DNA of 64,000 nucleotides from Hepsetus odoe (lineage: Eukaryota; Chordata; Actinopteri; Characiformes; Hepsetidae). How positions within the stretch are numbered: the first letter of the stretch is position 1; each line of letters starts with the position of its first letter. The translations under genes were made by a program, and so were the position numbers. Of this stretch, positions 55,595-64,000 are shown piece after piece. The notes beneath the pieces are model-generated. The model saw nothing but the letters and a program-made list of their open reading frames with translations, did not search any database and was not told where the DNA came from. The stretch spans positions 5,565,433-5,629,432 of the forward strand of contig CM029369.1 of assembly GCA_017165825.1 (NCBI GenBank). Reading direction: 5' to 3'.

Positions 55595-55806
55595 AAAGTG
55601 AAAGTGACTATTCTTGTCATTGTGAAACATAGCATAGCAAAACATAATGAAATTAGACTGCATTTTACCTACACACACAAACAGTTGGGGGCAGCTATTG
55701 AAAGCGCCCGGGGAGCAGTGACGAGGACGGTACCTTGCTCAAGGGTTACCTCAGGGCAACCTACTGGTCTGGGATATGAACCCATGACCTTCTGATCCAG
55801 GGGCCT
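55595..55806 (-). mobile_element. SINE-1, head truncated
   Basis: aaagtgaaagtgactattct, tgtcattgtgaaacatagca, gggggcagctattgaaagcg, cccggggagcagtgacgagg, gatatgaacccatgac. It ends at ccaggggcct before the A box. Confidence 0.88.
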
Positions 55807-56190
55807 ACGTAAAGTAATGCAAAAATGTCTTTATTCTAGGAAGCAATTAGTGACATCCTGGTCAACCACAGTTTTAAGATCACCTGCTCAATATTGTTCT
55901 TGCTGTACCCAAAACTATTTGTCATTTGCCATAGCACACGCTCCTGCTGAAAGAGGTCACTGCCTTTTCGTGAAAACTGTACCAATCAAGAAGTAGGCTT
56001 GGCTTGCACCGATTTTTAAGCAGGTGGTGCACAAAACAGCAGAATTTTGCACAAAGCATTACACTGAAACCACAGCTTGGTTTCTTCTCATACAGCATCC
56101 TGTTGCCATCACTTCCTTGATCAACCAATGCACAAACCATCCAAATTACATAAAGGAAAATATGATTACTATGACTTCTTCTTGCAAGTA
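55807..56190. other. unique spacer
   Basis: The 145-codon minus frame (55922-56359) runs from unique sequence into the LINE UTR and is not a gene. Confidence 0.45.
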
Positions 56191-57135
56191 GGTTTTTTAT
56201 TGCCATTATAACCATATACACAGTACATAGTGAAATGAAACAACGTTCCTCCAGGATCATGGTGCTACACACAAAACATCTAACTTTACATAGAACACAA
56301 GATAGGACAAGTGCAGACAAGGCTAACAGTGCAGACAAGGTTACACAGAACAATTGCAAAGACAGGGATGTTCATCCGATGAGAGACCGATGGGTGGAAC
56401 GGAGCAGCAGTAATGTACAGAGTAGCAGTCTAATGTGCAGCATTGTTAAAAAAGTGCAGAGTGCAAATTCAATCGTAATATTAACAACAGTAAAGTGACT
56501 AGAGTGCATTACCAGTAACCAGTGCATAACCAGGAAGATTAACGGAGCAGGTGATTGAAATATCGTCTGCATTTCAAAAGTCTGTTGGCCAGGGGGAAAA
56601 ACACTGTTTCCCAACCTGCTAGTGGAGGCCCGTACGCTACGGACCTTTACCGGATGAAGGAGAAGAGAGTGTGGGACGGGTGGGATCATATACAGTGCTA
56701 GCTGCTTTGCAGATGCAGTGAGTGGCGAAAACGTCCTGAAGAGAAGGCAGAGAGACTCTGATGATTTTCTCGGCTGTCCTCACTACCCGATTTAGGGACT
56801 TGTGGTCACAGATGTTGCAGTTCCCGTATGAGGCAGTGATGAAGCTACTCAGGATGCTCTCAATGGAGAACATGGTGAGGACAGGTGAAGGAAAATGGGC
56901 TCTTCCCAGTCTGCGGAGGAAGTAGAGACGCTGCTGGCCTTTCCTTGTGATTGAGCTCATGTTGAGGGTCCATGTGAGGTTGTCGGTTATCTGAACACCA
57001 AGCCCTTTGTGCTGTGGACCAGGGGTGAGCTGTTGATGTTCAGTGGAGAGTGGTCACAACATGGTTTCCTGAAGTCAACGACCATTTCTTTAGTCTTGGT
57101 AGTTCTGATGCTGTTCCCTGTTGGTGTAGTAAGTT
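56191..57135 (-). mobile_element. L2/Rex1-like LINE 3' end (second LINE type)
   Basis: Minus strand: TKEMVVDFRKP (post-catalytic RT), GLGVQITDNLTWTLN, SSITRKGQQRLYFLRRLGRA, ESILSSFITASYGNCNICD, LNRVVRTAEKIIRVSLPSL, then ATHCICKAASTVYDPTRP and SGKGP. A shift at about 56640 moves the RSVRASTSRLGNSVFPPGQQ end into another frame. The UTR ends at about 56191 in ataatggcaataaaaaacc. This is the standard C-terminal layout of L2/Rex1-group fish LINEs. 5'-truncated and frameshifted. Confidence 0.8.
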
Positions 57136-57141
57136 AGTACA

Positions 57142-57215
57142 TGGTTCAGCATGGGCACTCTGACCAGTCTGAGGCTACATGCCCATCTGCATCAGAACTG
57201 TGTGCTAAAACCTTT
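57142..57215 (-). mobile_element. Tc1-like transposase fragment
   Basis: gttcagcatgggcactctga, ccagtctgaggctacatgcc. Its complement matches ggtcagagtgcccatgctga of the fragment at 22649-22950. Only about 70 bp; it abuts the LINE. Confidence 0.55.
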
Positions 57216-57237
57216 CTATTATACCTACTTACACTCT

Positions 57238-57290
57238 GTGAGAGTGAGCGAGTGAGTGAGTGAGTGAGTGACTGAGTGAGTGACTGAGTC
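57238..57290. repeat. (GAGT)n microsatellite
   Basis: About twelve GAGT-type units, with GACT variants near the end. Confidence 0.95.
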
Positions 57291-57399
57291 ATCACAAATT
57301 AATGGTATTTCTAAGGACTAAAAAAAGAGTTTTTTAGTTTGGAAATGTTTAAAGAACTTCACCAACCTTCGGTCGGACTGTAAATATTGAAGAAATTCA

Positions 57400-57925
57400 A
57401 GCCGGTGTTAATTTCTCCAGGGGTGGTCAACCCAAATCAGAAATCTTTTGTTTTGAGAAATAAAAACACAAAGTATACAAAGTATAAGAACTTTTTTGGT
57501 GAAACATGGTGGTAGTGTTACGGTTTCATGGTTTAGGCTGTTTCTTGGATCTGGGCCAGGCTGGCTTGCCATCACTGATGGTACGATGAATTCTGAATTA
57601 TGCCAGACATCTGCTTGTGAACTGAACCAAAAGAGAAAGTTGTTCATGCAGTAAGACAATGAGCTTGTGCACACAGGTACCAAAAAAGGTTTTAAAATAT
57701 AAAGTTTGTGTTTTGGAACTGTCAGGTAAAAGTCTTGAACATAATTCACCCCTCTCAGAGTCGGGCTGTTTTGCATGGTTCAGTTCCTCAAAATCGATGT
57801 TACTGGAAACATTAAATAATTGAAGGGCGTCACATCAGATACTATAAACAAAGCTTTACATAATTTAGATTATATAATATATAAATATAAAATATGTTTT
57901 CAAACTATCAAGCATCACTGTGTCT
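57400..57925 (+). mobile_element. Tc1-like transposase relic (fourth family)
   Basis: gtgaaacatggtggtagtgt (VKHGGSV), ctggatctgggcc-aggctg, gatggtacgatgaattctga, gtcatgcagtaagacaatga (QQDN-like, with the second catalytic Asp still legible in frame fragments), acatcagatactataaacaa (C-terminus) and a worn end actatcaagcatcactgtg. Heavy internal deletion of the last third; no frame longer than a few dozen codons. The 122-codon minus-strand frame here is antisense noise. Confidence 0.65.
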
Positions 57926-57997
57926 TTAATTACATTATTTATTGAATGACTACACATTTGAAAGAAAGTATGCAACCGTTTTAAAATAATATTTCCT

Positions 57998-58181
57998 CAT
58001 CCTCTGCTTTCTAACCATACACACTTTGCAGCAGTGGGCAGCTATTTATAGTGCCCGGGGAGCAGTGATGGGGACAGTACCTTGCTCAAGGGTACTTCAG
58101 GGCAACCTACTCATCTGGGATTCAACACAAAACCTTACGATCCAGGGGCCTAGTCCCTAATCACTAGACCCCTGCTGTCCT
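57998..58181 (-). mobile_element. SINE-1, tail missing
   Basis: cagcagtgggcagctattta, cccggggagcagtgatgggg, ccttgctcaagggtacttca, and head ccctaatcactagacccctg with ctgtcc. It begins in the ctctgcttt block without the 3' end. Confidence 0.85.
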
Positions 58182-58404
58182 AGTGATTTGTGGAAAATGG
58201 TGGTATTAATTCGTTTCTAAAGAATGACCTACATAGAAAGTTGTCTTGAGACATTAAAGATTTAAACTGCTGTCATGAATATATGATGCAATTTTTTATG
58301 GAGGAGAAATTATTTACACTGGTCTTCACAACTGAAGGGATTAATAGAACGTATAAGGCTGTGGTCATTTCTTCCCCAATGCTGAGAACTGTTGCAAAGA
58401 TCAT
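58182..58404. other. unique spacer
   Basis: Nothing recognised. Confidence 0.4.
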
Positions 58405-58649
58405 CAGTGGTCTAGTGTTTAGGGAATAGGTTCCAGGACCTGAAGGTTGGGGGTTCGAATCCCATACCAGTAGGTTGCACTGTAAAGTGTCCTTGAGCAG
58501 GTTACTGTCCCCATCAATGCTCCCCAGGTGCTGGATACCGCTGCCCCCTGCTGCACGGTGTGTGTGGGTGAAAAGCAGAGGATGGATTTGGTTGTTTCGC
58601 TGCCTGCTGTGCCGTGTTTCACAATGCCAAATAGTCACTTTCACTTTTT
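58405..58649 (+). mobile_element. SINE-1, full length
   Basis: agtggtctagtgtttaggga (A box), gggttcgaatcccatacc (intact B box), ctccccaggtgctggatacc, ccctgctgcacggtgtgtgt, gtgtttcacaatgccaaata, gtcactttcacttttt. Confidence 0.92.
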
Positions 58650-59565
58650 AGACGTAAAGACTTTTCAAAGACCCACATCAATGTTATGCCCAGCACTTTT
58701 GCTTTGGACTCCAGAGCCATAAACAAAAAAAAGAAGAAGAAGAAAATGTGACTCAGCACAGTCTTTTCTGTAGCTGACTCAATTTCAGATTGATAGAAGT
58801 CGGTCCTTTTATGATTCTAAAATCCTTCCCTGCAGAAAATCAAATTACAATGTACATTCACTGCATTCAAATCTATTCCTCAGCCTTCACCATGATTTCC
58901 ATTTGGGAGAGATGTGAGGAAACGTATGGACAGCTAACGGCTTTGCTAGGATGCCAGTTCAGCATGTTTGAACCACATTTCTTATAATGCTCTGATCAGC
59001 GAACTGGAATTGAAAGCTGGGGCTCAGGCGCAGAAGCCGCTGCTGCAAAGTGAGAGCCGATGGTTTGTGTTGTAAATGAATAACAGATGTCCTAGCTTGG
59101 TTTAGGAAATGAACTGTTAAGTTAAGCTTCTTTAGTGTTTTTTTGGTTTTTTATTTTTGAATGATGAAAAAGAACCATCTAGCATAGGCAATAAAAAAGC
59201 AGAGGCCACGCTCAAGGATAAAGCGTATACATCCATTTTAGACGTGAAGGAAGTGAAGCACTGCTCTCAATTTAATCCAGTTCCTTCAGAAAGGTCATTG
59301 AGAAAATACTGCTCGGCTGGTTGTCCTCTGCCTTGCACCATGTGTCGAACAGAAAGCCAGCAGGAGGTTTGAGTCTCTCTGAACTAAAGGCAGAAGCAAG
59401 GTCAAAATCTCTTGCTGGCCCCCCAGACATCCAGCTCCACAGCTAACGAAGAGCAGAGACCCACCTAAGAGCCTTCTCTGAGAGTAATTTTGATCTTAGC
59501 GCAGCAAGGAAACAAAGCAACACTTAGTATCGAAGGATCTTTTTTTGACCTTATCAAAAAGTATG
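58650..59565. other. unique block
   Basis: An AAAAAAGAAGAAGAAGAAAA tract lies at about 58725-58745 without recognisable LINE body. No exon called. Confidence 0.4.
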
Positions 59566-59809
59566 AAGTGAAAGTGACTATATGTCATTGTGAACACAGC
59601 ACAGCACACAGCGAACAACAACAAAATGCATTCTCTGCATTTCACCCACACACACTGTGCAGCAGGGGGCAGCCACATCCAGTGCCCCGGGGAGCAGTGA
59701 TGGGCATGGTACCTTGCTCAATGGTACCTAAGTGCAACCTACTGGTATGGAATTTGAACCCACAACCTTCCAATCCTTGGGCTTAGTCCCTAAACGCTAA
59801 TCGCTGTCA
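59566..59809 (-). mobile_element. SINE-1, full length, head worn
   Basis: gtgaaagtgactatatgtca, ctctgcatttcacccacaca, gtgcagcagggggcagccac, ccggggagcagtgatgggca, aatttgaacccacaaccttc and ccctaaacgctaatcgctg. Confidence 0.88.
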
Positions 59810-60141
59810 TGGCCGGAAATCATACCAAGGTCTTCCACATGCCAGGCAACCAGTGCTTGCCAGTATGACCAGTATGACTAAATTGAGAAAGCAGTTACAG
59901 GATGAGAAGTACAGTATTTCACAGAGATATAAATGGCTATTATTAGGACATATAGTGCTTTTCTAAAACACAATCTGGATATTTTTGCGTGACTTAAAAA
60001 TTCATTTTGAAATTATGTTGGAAATGAAAATCCCAAAATTTCAGATCAAGCAGTACTCAGAAGAAACTTCTGAAATATAAGGACACTTGTCTGTTATTCC
60101 TTGTTGAGCGTGTCAAACATACTATTCCAAAACCATGACCG
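59810..60141. other. unique spacer
   Basis: Nothing recognised. Confidence 0.4.
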
Positions 60142-60445
60142 TTCACTCACTTACTCATTTTCTGAGCCACTTATTCTGATTAGGTTCGCAGGGTGCTGAA
60201 ATCTATCCCAGTCCTCACAGGGTGAAAGGCGGGGAAACACCCTGCACACCTCAGGGACAACTTAGCATCTTCAGTCCAGCTGACATGCAGAGCTATTGGA
60301 GGGAACTGGAGCTCCTGAAGGAAAACCACAGATTCGAGACAACATGCAAACTCCACACAGGAAGGACCTGGACAGTCCTGCCTGAGAATCAAATCCAGTA
60401 CCTTCTTACTGAGAGGTGAGGCGCTACCTTGACGTCCTACCATAT
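60142..60445 (-). mobile_element. SINE-2, internally deleted
   Basis: cactcacttactcattttct, gagccacttattctgattag, gctgaaatctatcccagtcc, tcacagggtgaaaggcgggg, agcatcttcagtccagctga, acatgcaaactccacacagg and a worn head ttcttactgagaggtgaggc. The CA-rich centre is deleted. Confidence 0.72.
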
Positions 60446-61417
60446 ACCATAACACATCAGCCACTACAACAGCAGTCACCTAATTGCAATTAAAATAAAT
60501 GATACATTAAATTATATGTATTAATTATGTATTATTAATTATTATATAATTATTATTAATTATTGATTATTTTTCCATATCAAGGTAGGGAAAACTAATA
60601 GATTTTGCTCCTCCTCTGGCGTCGATTCATTTGGGCCTGGACTTCAGTGGTAAAAAAAAAACAATGTTCACCAGCAAGCCCAACCCTCTCCAATTGTTTT
60701 TTTTTTTTTTTTTTTTAAATTGGTTTGTGACCTGGATTGTTTGCTAGCCATGTCGTTGAGATGATGTGTGCAAAGGGCTCTCCGTGCTCTTTTGCTCCAT
60801 GATGAGATACATTATCAGCCTGAAAATGACTGAAAATCACCAGGCCTGTCATCTATGAACGGAAAGACAAAAGTACCCAAAACAATGCAGACCTGTTTGC
60901 CAAATGTTGAGCCAATGGTTTCCATCTCCTCTGGTCCTTTCCATTACATACAAAGCAGATCACATAAATGAAGGAGAGAATTCTGTCGGTGTGTGTTCAC
61001 ATGCAGATCCTAACTAATAAACAAAACAGTTCATTTACCTATCCATCAATAAATATCCTTCACTAGCATTAGTCTTCATTTATTCTTGAATAATTAGTTT
61101 AATCCCCAACGTCTAACCGGAGATGAACTACAGCTAGAGACTAATATTATTTATTTGAGTTGTTTAAAAGTGAGAATTGATTTATACAGATATTGGCACA
61201 GATATTGCAGATATTGCAATAAGATTAAGACATCTTATTGAAAACGTGAATTATTTATTGACATAATCTACGCTAAAACTCATGAAACTGACAATTATCA
61301 GTTTATCTACAGTGTGTGCAGCTAAATGGCCATTTGGGATAAAAGGTGAGCGTGAGCCTCAGTTGTTGTATCATTTTTGATTTAAGAAATGTCTCAACTG
61401 ATCACGCTGCTGATGTT
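60446..61417. other. unique block
   Basis: AT-rich at 60490-60580 (ATTATTA-type), a poly-T at about 60696-60716. The sequence at 60720-60960 is of high complexity. No exon or transposon recognised. Confidence 0.38.
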
Positions 61418-61579
61418 AAGTGAAAGTGAAGTGAAAGTGACAACTTGGCATTGTGAAACACAGCACAGCACACACTGAGCCACAACAAAACGGCAGGGGT
61501 CAGCTATTGAAAGCACCTCAGGGCAACCTACTGGTCTGGGATTCAAACCCACAACCTTCTGATCCTGGGGGCTAATCCC

Positions 61580-61705
61580 TTTTTTTTTTTTTTTTTTTTT
61601 TATCTTTTTTTGCTCTAATGCATTGAAGTAGAGAGATCACCCCCTCCCCTGATTCCCACCCCCTCCCCCATAAAGTCTATTCTATTCTATTTATTCTATT
61701 TAAAC
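61580..61705 (-). mobile_element. poly-A-tailed insert of unknown origin
   Basis: On the minus strand: TAGAATA-type repeats, a G-rich tract (61640-61669), a short unique piece tgatctctctacttcaatgc, then a poly-A run of about 22 (61580-61601) as 3' tail. A poly-A end inside a SINE head suggests retroposition, but I recognise no parent sequence. Confidence 0.45.
61640..61669 (-). other. strong G-quadruplex motif
   Basis: On the minus strand there are five G-runs of 5, 5, 3, 4 and 5, separated by A, T, AATCA and A. This meets the usual four-run G-quadruplex rule with very short loops. Seen directly; folding is inferred. Confidence 0.75.
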
Positions 61706-61725
61706 GAGGCCACCGCTGCTCAGCT

Positions 61726-62439
61726 TTAGGGTTATATAACACACATTAGTCATGAGATCTTGTAAAAATGTGTTTCCTACCTCCAACATCATTAGAGGAG
61801 TTGTTTTATTCCATCTCCGGGGTGGAAAAAGGGCAGGAGAAGCAGAAGAGGCCTGAATCATGAGGAGGATGATTAAAGGTGGACCTTTAGAACATTTTAC
61901 AAAACAAATAATCAACACTAACTCTGAGCATACTTTATCTTGAACCTTCTAGTGATGCCTGATTGCCCTCTGGCCTCATGTCATCTTTATCTGTTTAAAA
62001 AGGTTTCCGATAACCGTGACTGTTGCCAGCAGAGTTTTGTAACTCATAAAAGCACACACAACTTCAGGCTCTAACTTCCTGTCATTATGTAGATAATGTA
62101 TGTGCCCCAGGCATTAGCCTCTGGCAGAAAAGGAATTAAATAAAGGGGAAAAAAATCATGCATCATGTTTTATTAGCGCATTAAGGTGCTGACAGAGAAA
62201 AACAAACTGCACGTCTGCATGACAGATGAATGAGATGTTGGATTAACTGTTCAATTACGGCCACACATGGCAGATTTCCCACACGTAATTACAGGGGCCA
62301 TTTATTTTGCCTTCTGTCACCGTTTCGTAAATCATTTGTAATATTGTCTCGTGTTCCAACATCTAATTTATGATGAAAATGGATCATGTAATTTTACCCA
62401 GTTTTAGGGTTTTTGGTTTGAAAGAAAACTCTCAGAATA
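61726..62439. other. unique block, conserved-element candidate
   Basis: No transposon. 62160-62410 has dense homeodomain-like cores (ggattaactgttcaattacg, cacacgtaattacaggggcc, atctaatttatgatgaaaat) and high complexity, a texture seen in developmental enhancers. Unproven. Confidence 0.3.
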
Positions 62440-62488
62440 GTACAGTAGAAGTGTCTTTATTATCCCATGAATGGGAATTTTGGGCGTT

Positions 62489-62703
62489 AATAATAATCCT
62501 TTATTTATAATCCCACGAATGGGAAATTCGCTCTCTGCATTTCACCCATACACACATGTGCAGCAGTAGGCTGCTATTGAAAGCGCCCGGGGAGCAGTGA
62601 TGGGGACGGCACCTTGCTCAAGGTACCTCAGAGCTAACCTGGGAAGAGTTCAGGCCCCTGATCCTCCAATCATGTGGCTGACGCCCTAACCACTAGGCCC
62701 ACT
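62489..62703 (-). mobile_element. SINE-1 variant with LINE-type hairpin tail, nested
   Basis: taataataatcctttattta, taatcccacgaatgggaaat, then ctctctgcatttcacccata, cagcagtaggctgctattga, cccggggagcagtgatgggg and head ccctaaccactaggccc. Same tail type as the copy at 51306-51535. It is inserted about 12 bp inside the LINE copy's own hairpin. The B-box region is worn (agttcaggcccctgatcctc). Confidence 0.88.
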
Positions 62704-62841
62704 AGGCACGGGGCTCTTATAAAGGTGACAGGAGTACAGAAAGAAGAAAAGAAAAAATATATAAAATATAAAGAATATAGAATGTAGAACAAGTACAGGA
62801 GAAAGTACAGGAGCTATAAATCATAAATAATATATTATATA

Positions 62842-62968
62842 TGCCTGGAAGTGGGCTGTGACCTGTCTATAGATCGTCCCCGTCCATAAGCCTGTGTGCT
62901 CTGGGTTGGACGCCCTTTTTCCAGTGACCCACAGTTTAGGACAAGCGGCAGATAATGGATGGATATTT
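62842..62968 (+). mobile_element. SINE-2 3' end, nested in LINE
   Basis: aagtgggctgtgacctgtct, cataagcctgtgtgctctgg, gttggacgccc, aggacaagcggcagataatg, gatggatat. 5'-truncated to about 127 bp and opposite in orientation to the host LINE. Confidence 0.78.
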
Positions 62969-62986
62969 TATATATATATGTTCCTC

Positions 62987-62987
<1 letters not shown>

Positions 62988-63063
<76 letters not shown>
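62988..63063. repeat. (AT)n microsatellite
   Basis: Over 30 uninterrupted AT units inside the LINE UTR, the longest AT tract in the window. The matching region of the 44.8-kb copy is only moderately AT-repetitive. Confidence 0.95.
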
Positions 63064-63066
<3 letters not shown>

Positions 63067-63300
63067 CAAGAAGAAGCAGATGACCATATATACAGCACAC
63101 AGTAATAATACACGGTAATAAATAAGTTATAATATATAACTTTATATAACTTTATAAAATGTATAAATATAAATAAACAAGTAACAAAATATACATGTAA
63201 TAATAAATGTAATAATAATAATAATATACAATACAATAATCATATAATATAATATATAATAATAAACAAGAAATGTAATGTTATGATGATGAATTGTGGA

Positions 63301-64000
63301 TGAATTGTGGATATGTATAAATTGATCTTTTGCTGACTCCTCCTTATCAGATACAGTAGAGTAGAGGTGTGTGTATTAAATAGTTTGGCTTTGTAGTCAA
63401 ATAAGTACATATCATTTCCACAGCGTGAAGCAGTGTGCTAATGACACAGCAGGAATTGTGGGAACAGATTTGTTTAAGTGCGGAGTTGCTCATTAAACTT
63501 TGCTTTAGCTTGTCACTGAAGATCAAGGAGAGAAAACAAATAGCGCAGGGATGATTGGAACATTTGCTTAAAGCTTTGTTCCTGCTCATTAGGCCTTAAA
63601 GCTCTTTATTGTCTAGCCTGACGCTGCTCACCCTCGACATCTCCCAGGCTCTCCTGATCCACTCTGACAGTTCCTCTGGAAGAGAGGAGAACTAGATCAC
63701 CTCTAGGGGTCATAACTGGCCATGCAAGGATGAAAAGAAAGGAAAAGGCACTGCGAGATCCTCAGAGGAACTGGGTCTGGGTCCCAGGGGTGAAACAATA
63801 TAAATGTGAGTACATTTTTAGCTCATTGCTCTGTTTCAGGAACATCTAACTCTATCAGATGCTGACCCAATACCCTTTTACATACTGCAGATGGCCACCC
63901 TTTCTTTATGTTCTAGGACAAAAAGTGAGCTGCAGACTTCAAAGTTCTAGGTTATTGTTTAAGGTAACACAACAATGTTTCAAATTAAACTGAATTACAC
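63301..64000. other. unique block to window end
   Basis: No transposon or exon recognised. The minus-strand 80-codon frame at 63347-63589 has no known domain. Confidence 0.4.

Larger units (their letters stand above)
61418..61725 (-). mobile_element. SINE-1 split by a poly-T/C-rich insert
   Basis: Reverse-oriented SINE-1 (aagtgaaagtgaagtgaaag, cattgtgaaacacagcacag, ctcagggcaacctactggtc, gggattcaaacccacaacct) runs to ctaatccct at 61579. It resumes with gaggccaccgctgctcagc at about 61706. The gtgcagcagtggg to gggtac region is deleted. The 126-bp insert is described separately. Confidence 0.82.
62440..63300 (-). mobile_element. LINE 3' end, second copy, with nested SINEs
   Basis: Same family as 44771-45440. 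Shared blocks: gggctcttataaaggtgaca, gaacaagtacaggagaaagt, acagcacacagtaataatac and gtaatgttatgatgatgaat. The stop TAA lies at 63281-63283 on the minus strand, preceded by HNSSS. The terminal hairpin is at 62463-62476. Only the last few ORF codons remain. SINE-1 (62489-62703) is inserted just inside the tail, a SINE-2 end at 62842-62968 lies in the UTR, and an AT satellite has expanded beside it. Confidence 0.78.

Noticed and set aside
55922..56359. 145-codon minus-strand frame with hydrophobic N-terminus
   Set aside because: The first third is the untranslated end of the L2/Rex1-like LINE read in a chance frame; the rest is unique DNA.
57408..57776. 122-codon minus-strand frame
   Set aside because: Antisense of the decayed Tc1-like element, whose sense strand is +.
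63300..63375. Possible target-site duplication of the second LINE copy (tacagtagaagtgt near 62450 versus acagtagagtagaggtgtg near 63353)
   Set aside because: The match is imperfect and the LINE 5' boundary is unclear, so it is not counted as a duplication.

Overview
The window reads as non-coding nuclear DNA of a ray-finned fish (teleost). The evidence is the repeat content: tRNA-headed SINEs with the HE1/V-SINE type ending (gataagagcgtctgctaaat, then ATGTAA repeats), many degenerate Tc1-like DNA transposons of types common in fishes, RTE-like and L2/Rex1-like LINE ends, a hAT relic, and abundant CA/TG, GATA/GACA and AT microsatellites. I cannot place it below teleost level. I found no host protein-coding exon, no rRNA and no functional tRNA gene that I would defend. 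The longest reading frames are transposon-derived, low-complexity, or unrecognisable.

The most numerous element is one tRNA-derived SINE family, here called SINE-1, with about 28 copies or fragments in both orientations. It has a tRNA-like head with A and B boxes, a body containing ctgaggtacccttgagcaag and gctccccgggtgctttcaat, and usually an ending in tcactttcacttt. A second family (HE1/V-SINE-like) has about nine copies. A third (here SINE-2; tRNA-like head, tttctgtgtggagttt body, acaagcggcagaaaatga ending) has about seven.

Layout. 1-8.4 kb is mostly unique sequence with a few SINEs, one RTE fragment, an RFX-type X-box and a GC-rich island. 8.4-12.7 kb holds RTE fragments, SINE-1 copies and a compound GACA/GATA satellite. 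12.7-21 kb holds unique blocks, SINEs, a hAT transposase relic (16.6-17.3 kb) and a Tc1 relic (18.8-19.2 kb). 22.0-24.1 kb is a dense nest: Tc1 miniature, SINE-1, a second Tc1 fragment, and an RTE-like LINE flanked by a perfect 19-bp target-site duplication. 25.4-26.8 kb carries a decayed LTR-retroelement gag-like region with a coiled coil and a broken CCHC knuckle. 28-36 kb has a second Tc1 miniature, SINEs, an 84-bp direct repeat 2.9 kb apart, and a truncated Tc1 transposase. 36-44.7 kb is unique blocks plus SINEs. 44.7-46.2 kb and 62.4-63.3 kb carry two copies of one LINE 3' end. 53-58 kb holds Tc1 remnants and an L2/Rex1-like LINE end.

The most interesting signal is a SINE/LINE partnership readable inside the window. 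Two SINE-1 copies (51.3 and 62.5 kb) have lost the usual ending and instead end in the same UUCG-loop hairpin that ends the LINE at 44.8 and 62.4 kb. One of them sits inside that LINE's own terminal region. Other structural oddities are a SINE-1/SINE-2 chimera, SINEs nested in SINEs, an RTE copy lacking its catalytic core yet flanked by perfect duplications, and a strong G-quadruplex motif inside a poly-A insertion. Unique blocks may be regulatory conserved elements around a developmental gene outside the window, but conservation cannot be judged from a single sequence.
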